64,000 bases of DNA from an uncultured Acidobacteriia bacterium (GTDB taxonomy: Bacteria > Acidobacteriota > Terriglobia > Bryobacterales > Bryobacteraceae), in NCBI GenBank assembly GCA_903875575.1, contig CAIQWJ010000028.1, forward strand, positions 62,001 through 126,000, given 5' to 3'. Positions 60,383-64,000 of the stretch are shown here, piece by piece. The notes under the pieces are model-generated. The model did not search any database. It was not told the DNA's origin and worked only from the letters and a program-made list of their open reading frames with translations. Within the stretch, counting starts at the first letter, position 1; each line of letters begins with the position of its first letter. A program made the position numbers and the translations under genes.

Positions 60383-61243
60383 TTAACGAAGAAGGTCCGT
60401 CAGGCTGGAAGCTTCCAGCAGGCGAAGCGAAATCCGCTCCAGACGAGGCGCGGGAAGCGCTTCAATTCGTTTTCGGACGGTCGGCGATACGGGGCCAAAA
60501 CGCTGCCCGATCAGCCGCAAAATCGTGGCGCGTTCACCTTCCACACGGCCTTCCTCCAGACCCTTTTGCAGACCCTTTTGCAGGCCTTTCTGCAGACCAA
60601 TTTCGATGCCCCGGCGGCGTTCTGGTCCGAGCACCTCGTGATCCATGATGTCGTCTAAGATCGGCATTTGCCTGGCCTCCTCTTTGATAACCGGCCCCAG
60701 TGTCCTTAAGCCTGCAAGCGTCATCAACTCATCAAAAGCCGATGTCCGCCGACGCGGCCCACACTTCGCTATCCGGCGAAGAATCCGACGGATGGCGGTC
60801 TGCTCATCGCGCAACCGTGCCAGCACGGCAATTACATTATCCTCTACACGGCCGCCGGCGATCAACTTGTCGCCGTCGAGTTGTCGGATGTCGACCACAC
60901 TGCACCGGAAGCTCCACTGCAACGCCTGTAACTCGCCGCTCATCCGCAGCTTATCGCGCCCTACATAGAGCACCACCTGACGCGGCAGCTTTCCCATTTG
61001 GCGATGGATGGCCGCCGCGTATTCGAGCATCCTCGAAGCCATTGCCGGATCGTTGGCACTCTGCAACTCAATATGCAGCAACCCGCCGCCGACCGTCTCG
61101 CCCAGCATGTCAGCCCTCAGGCTTTGGATCGCAGGAAGCTCCACATTATGCCAGCGTGCAACCGCGCAACCCGTCAATTCGCGCAACGCCGTGCCACTTA
61201 ACCGCCGCAGGACGCTTTTCAGCGCGGTATCGTATTCGTGCAT
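60383..61243 (-). CDS. Rpn-family (PD-(D/E)XK) recombination-promoting nuclease/putative transposase
   Basis: 286 residues from ATG 61243 (GGAG upstream). The N-terminal Rpn domain has 'GTALRELTGC' and the nuclease motif 'GGGLLHIELQSANDPAMASR' (E-x-Q), followed by 'GKLPRQVVLYVGRDKLRM'. The C-terminal part is the DUF4351-like tail 'ERATILRLIGQRFGPVSP'. Between them lies a tandem 'GLQKGLQKGLQKGLEEG' block encoded by 12-bp repeats (60557-60592), which can gain or lose units without a frameshift. Rpn proteins are mobile-element-like nucleases with recombination or phage-defence roles in E. coli; the role here is inference. Confidence 0.85.
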   Translation of the reverse strand: MHEYDTALKSVLRRLSGTALRELTGCAVARWHNVELPAIQSLRADMLGETVGGGLLHIELQSANDPAMASRMLEYAAAIHRQMGKLPRQVVLYVGRDKLRMSGELQALQWSFRCSVVDIRQLDGDKLIAGGRVEDNVIAVLARLRDEQTAIRRILRRIAKCGPRRRTSAFDELMTLAGLRTLGPVIKEEARQMPILDDIMDHEVLGPERRRGIEIGLQKGLQKGLQKGLEEGRVEGERATILRLIGQRFGPVSPTVRKRIEALPAPRLERISLRLLEASSLTDLLR

Positions 61244-61306
61244 GAGACTCCGTGCAGGAATATAGTGGCGCACGGCGAGAATATTCTCAGGCGGAGACTG
61301 AAGTTC

Positions 61307-62152
61307 CTAACCTGCTGACCACAGCGGGAACAGATCGCCTGGTGCCTTGCGGCAGGCGTAGACCAGATCCGCTATGCGACGGCGGCGCTCCAGCAGGCGC
61401 TCCAGCATCTTCGTGAGGGCCAGCTCATCCTCGCCAATCCAATCCGGCGGGATCTGACTCAGTGCGCGATCCAGCACTTCTTCCGGGAAGTTCATCACAC
61501 GATGCAGCCAGGGCTCGAAATCATCGATGGACCTCACTCCCGCGTAGACCAAACGCCGGTTGAACAGGCCGGTGATGGCCGATTCCGGGAAATCCCAGTT
61601 CGGCCCGTTAAAGGAAAACCCGTGGTCGATCATGAGAGCCACGAAGCCCATCTTTCGAGGCGGAATCCCGGGACGGGCCAGCCAGTCTTTCAACTGTGCG
61701 CGGAAGAAGATCGATTGGCGGGCATCGGCGTTCGCAACCCAGCGGTCAAACACGAGCGCGGCAAGAAACTGATCGGCATTGGCTACCTGGCTGAGGAGCG
61801 CATCCGGGATGAAATCGTAAATGGCGGTCGAGTTGGGCGTACCCGGATGGCGGGAGCCGAAGTGCCAACCCGGTTCGACCGGAATCTGGCGATTGCCTGT
61901 CTCCAGCCGGATGTCCGGGTTCTTATCGAGGAAGTCTCGGGAGAGAACGATCAGGCGGTGTTCCGGCGCGGAGATCTGCAGATGCGAGAGTATTTCGCAG
62001 GCAATCCATTCGTTGACAAGAATTCTGCGGTGCTGGGGGTTATTCTGGAACTTGACGATGTAGTAATGACCGTCGTCGGCTTCCAGCAGGTGCGACTGGG
62101 CGCCTCCTCTCATCTTCCGGATGAAGTGGCGGGCGTTTACCGGCATGGGCAC
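61307..62152 (-). CDS. HipA-like Ser/Thr kinase without HipB
   Basis: 281 residues of the stand-alone HipA family common in Acidobacteriota. Kinase-like features: glycine-rich loop and Lys in 'KMRGGAQSHLLEADDGHYYI' with 'VKFQNN', Glu in 'NEWIACEIL', the catalytic loop 'VFDRWVANADARQSIF' (D-x4-N pattern) and 'ALMIDHGFSFNGPNW' as the metal-binding D-H-G. The C-terminus is helical and basic. No HipB antitoxin or HipS is adjacent; the divergent 84-residue gene 38 bp away is the only small neighbour. Toxin activity should not be assumed. Confidence 0.83.
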   Translation of the reverse strand: MPMPVNARHFIRKMRGGAQSHLLEADDGHYYIVKFQNNPQHRRILVNEWIACEILSHLQISAPEHRLIVLSRDFLDKNPDIRLETGNRQIPVEPGWHFGSRHPGTPNSTAIYDFIPDALLSQVANADQFLAALVFDRWVANADARQSIFFRAQLKDWLARPGIPPRKMGFVALMIDHGFSFNGPNWDFPESAITGLFNRRLVYAGVRSIDDFEPWLHRVMNFPEEVLDRALSQIPPDWIGEDELALTKMLERLLERRRRIADLVYACRKAPGDLFPLWSAG

Positions 62153-62190
62153 CGCGGGAAGAGGGAATTCAAATTTGAGGAGAGTATCAC

Positions 62191-62445
62191 TTGCCCGAAG
62201 AGACGAAATCGGCGGATGCCACGAAAGACGCAGCCCAGAACAGTGCGGAGAAATCCCGCGATGAAGTGGCGCTGGAACTGATGAAGTTTATTGCCGTGAC
62301 CACAGGGTACGGAAAAGGAAGTTCGGCGGCGGCTGGTTTCCAGGGGAAGCCATCGAAATCTGCGGAAGAGTATACGGACGCTTTGCTGCAGTTGTTCGAG
62401 AAGTGCCGGTCTGTGGTTGCCAAGCCTGTTGTCGCGGCGAAGTAA
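62191..62445 (+). CDS. small hypothetical protein
   Basis: 84 residues with a TTG start at 62191 preceded by GAGGAG at 8-nt spacing, which supports it over later starts. The N-terminal 25 residues are charged and disordered-looking; the rest is helical ('DEVALELMKFIAVTTGYGKG', 'EYTDALLQLFEKCRSVV'). No family is recognised. It is divergent from the HipA-like kinase and followed by its own hairpin terminator. It could be a partner of the kinase, but only proximity suggests this. Confidence 0.65.
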   Translation: MPEETKSADATKDAAQNSAEKSRDEVALELMKFIAVTTGYGKGSSAAAGFQGKPSKSAEEYTDALLQLFEKCRSVVAKPVVAAK

Positions 62446-62461
62446 AAGAGCAAATAAAACT

Positions 62462-62530
62462 GCCGCGCCCTCCCCGTTACAGCCTTCATTACGAAGGCCT
62501 GCAACGAAGGAGTGCGCGGCTCTTTGTTTC
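62462..62530 (+). terminator. compound hairpin terminator after the 84-residue gene
   Basis: GCCGCGC (62462-62468) pairs with GCGCGGC (62514-62520), enclosing CAGCCTTC/GAAGGCCTG and TCC/GGA stems, followed by TCTTTGTTT. It lies 17 bp after the stop codon and fits an intrinsic terminator for the plus-strand gene. Confidence 0.65.
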
Positions 62531-62628
62531 TGGTATTCAGCTAAACGAGCTACCTGCAAATCAGCTACCTGCGGGCAGGATTCATCTTCGGTGGAAGTTG
62601 GCCAGGCCAGCGGTAACCGAAACAAGGG

Positions 62629-63420
62629 TTAGCGGCGGCCAGCCTTCTTTGTCGCTTTGGCGGTTGCCTTAGGCGCAGCGGCTTTCTTCACTGCAGGCTT
62701 TGCGACCGGCTTAGTTGCAGCCTTCTTTGTTGCAGCTTTCTTGGGCGCAGCCTTTTTGGGGGCGGCCGGCTTTGTTGCAGCCTTCTTCGGCGCAGGCGCT
62801 GCGGTCTTCTTCACAATCCCCTTTCCGGCGACTGCCTTGGGATCGGCCTTTTTAACGGCCTTCTGAACTGCAACCTTCTTGACGGCGTTTTTCACGAGTT
62901 TTTTCGCTGCTTTCTTTACTGTTTTTTTGACTGCCTTTGATACGGACTTCGCTGGTGCCTTTTTAGCCACGGCCTTTTTCACCGGAGCCTTTTTGGCTGG
63001 AGCTTTCTTTGCCGGGGCCTTTTTGGCCGTAGCCTTCTTTACCGGAGCTTTTTTAGCGGGAGCTTTCTTCGCTGGAGCTTTGCTGGCCGGAACCTTCTTT
63101 GCTGGAGCCTTTTGGGCCGGAGCGGATGGGGCGACTGGTGCGGACGCAGAGGCCTTGCGTGCCTTCTTAGCTGGCTTGCGTGGCGGAGCGGAAACTACGG
63201 GCTCGGATACGGGAGCCACTTCCACCAATTCCACCACTTCCACTTCCGTGATCATGATCGGAGAAGCCACTATAACAACGGCGTCGTCTTCTTCGTCGTC
63301 TTCGAGTTCGCCGTCCTCATAGTCGTCGAGCTTGGCGGGTTCGCCTCCCTCGTCGTCATAGTCCCGAAAGTCTTCCATCTCATCCTCGTCTCGGGCAACA
63401 AGCTTCAGATCCTCAAACAT
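62629..63420 (-). CDS. histone H1-like Lys/Ala/Pro-rich protein with acidic N-terminus
   Basis: 263 residues from ATG 63420 (AGGAGG 9 nt upstream; upstream in-frame ATGs lack it). Residues 1-60 are strongly acidic ('MEDFRDYDDEGGEP', 'YEDGELEDDEEDDAVV'). About residues 85-263 are a long run of K-K-A-P-A/A-K-K-A-type repeats as in eukaryotic H1 tails, Hc1 and AlgP. It should bind DNA through the basic tail, with the acidic head possibly tempering it. Repetitive DNA makes it prone to length change. Lysines here are conceivable substrates for the SET protein at 23007, an inference only. Confidence 0.85.
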   Translation of the reverse strand: MFEDLKLVARDEDEMEDFRDYDDEGGEPAKLDDYEDGELEDDEEDDAVVIVASPIMITEVEVVELVEVAPVSEPVVSAPPRKPAKKARKASASAPVAPSAPAQKAPAKKVPASKAPAKKAPAKKAPVKKATAKKAPAKKAPAKKAPVKKAVAKKAPAKSVSKAVKKTVKKAAKKLVKNAVKKVAVQKAVKKADPKAVAGKGIVKKTAAPAPKKAATKPAAPKKAAPKKAATKKAATKPVAKPAVKKAAAPKATAKATKKAGRR

Positions 63421-63611
63421 TCCGTCAGCCTCCTGATTCGGCACAATCATCATTAGCATACCTGTTTTTAAATTGCCTGCAACAGTCCTGGCGCATTTTT
63501 AGGCGAAATTTTCTAAAGAAAGTGCCTGCGATGCCGTTAAAACGGGCAGGGACACCCGTAGAGGGTGTTGCCAGGGCAAATGCAGGCAGGGCGACGCCGG
63601 CATCAGATGTT

Positions 63612-64000
63612 CTACCGGATCAGGGCAGCAACTGGCTGTCCGGCACTGGAGTGGGCGGGCGGCTTGCCGTTCACCGACGGTTTCTTCGCCATTTTGGCAA
63701 CCGGACCAGATGGCGCTGACTGGGCCCTGGCAGTCACAACCGGCTTGCGCCCACGTTTTGTCTTCGTCTTCGCGACGGCGACGCGAGGAGCCTTCGGCGG
63801 TGCATCATGGTAGGCTGCGGGAATTATGAGGCGATCGCCCGGTGCCAGTTCGGCACCCTTTTCGAGGCCATTCGCTCCGGCGATCAGGGCGGGGCTCGAC
63901 TTGTAGTGGGTCGCGATGGCAGCGAGATTTTCGCCCGGCTCTACTTTATGCAGGCGGCCGGTGGCCCGACTGGCCGCCGGGATGGCATCGAGCGCCGCCT
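63612..64000 (-). CDS. LysM-domain protein, 5' part cut by window edge
   Basis: The last 129 codons of a minus-strand gene ending at TAG 63612-63614. A LysM peptidoglycan-binding module is complete: 'GRLHKVEPGENLAAIATHYK' then 'SSPALIAGANGLEKGAELAP' and 'GDRLIIP'. It is followed by a basic, Pro/Ala/Lys-rich tail ('RVAVAKTKTKRGRKPVV'). The arrangement fits the C-terminus of an MltD-like lytic transglycosylase or another cell-wall protein, but the catalytic part is outside the window. Confidence 0.8.
   Translation of the reverse strand, partial: AALDAIPAASRATGRLHKVEPGENLAAIATHYKSSPALIAGANGLEKGAELAPGDRLIIPAAYHDAPPKAPRVAVAKTKTKRGRKPVVTARAQSAPSGPVAKMAKKPSVNGKPPAHSSAGQPVAALIR

Overview
The window looks like a chromosomal stretch of an Acidobacteriota bacterium, most likely Bryobacterales/'Solibacter'-like. 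This is inferred from gene style only: two OAR-type TonB-dependent receptors with an N-terminal carboxypeptidase-regulatory domain, many Tat-exported sugar-active enzymes, secreted HipA/Rpn/TPR families, high GC, and intergenic repeat families. No rRNA is present to confirm it.

Layout. 1-15.4 kb is a carbohydrate region: a partial GH51 arabinofuranosidase, a GH43 enzyme, a Cys-type sulfatase, a GMC oxidoreductase with its gluconate-dehydrogenase-type subunit 3, a Tat-exported uroporphyrinogen-decarboxylase-like protein, an aldo/keto reductase, rhamnulokinase and a secreted alpha/beta hydrolase. An exonuclease/CBS-nucleotidyltransferase-like pair sits inside it. 15.4-24.8 kb holds secreted proteins (an unassigned 705-residue enzyme-like protein, a discoidin protein, a cytochrome c/copper-monooxygenase-like protein), a cyclophilin lipoprotein, a hotdog thioesterase, an SDR, a cytochrome c'-like protein, a SET-domain methyltransferase with a histone-like tail and an unusual LuxR regulator. 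24.8-31 kb has a frameshifted gene, tRNA-Gly, trxA, glgA, two TPR-type secreted proteins and rnc. 31-38.3 kb has the two divergent TonB-dependent receptors, followed by proS.

40-45 kb is the accessory segment: a decayed gene, a PhzS-like flavoprotein, hairpin-rich repeats, a DD(35)E transposase, and two near-identical tandem cassettes. Each cassette has a strongly folded leader of about 100 nt, a perfect Shine-Dalgarno and a 27-codon hydrophobic/basic micro-ORF. This is the best candidate for an undescribed system in the window; it resembles a type I toxin-antitoxin locus. A family of degenerate 33-bp repeats follows.

45-52 kb is housekeeping: recO, then glyQ - a 35-codon micro-ORF - glyS - ppdK, all joined by 4-nt ATGA overlaps, then an HU protein. 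52-58.6 kb carries tatA, thiG, an unknown gene, tRNA-Met, a marR operon divergent from rnpB (RNase P RNA), a TonB_C/Kelch protein and thiO. 58.6-64 kb holds a GH39-like xylosidase, an Rpn-family nuclease, a HipA-like kinase, a small protein, an acidic/Lys-Ala-rich histone H1-like protein and a partial LysM protein.

Functionally, the secreted GH51/GH43/GH39 enzymes, esterase-like hydrolase, sulfatase and rhamnulokinase fit breakdown of plant hemicellulose or pectin side chains, with the TonB receptors as possible uptake ports. The HU, H1-like and SET proteins suggest a modifiable nucleoid-protein set.
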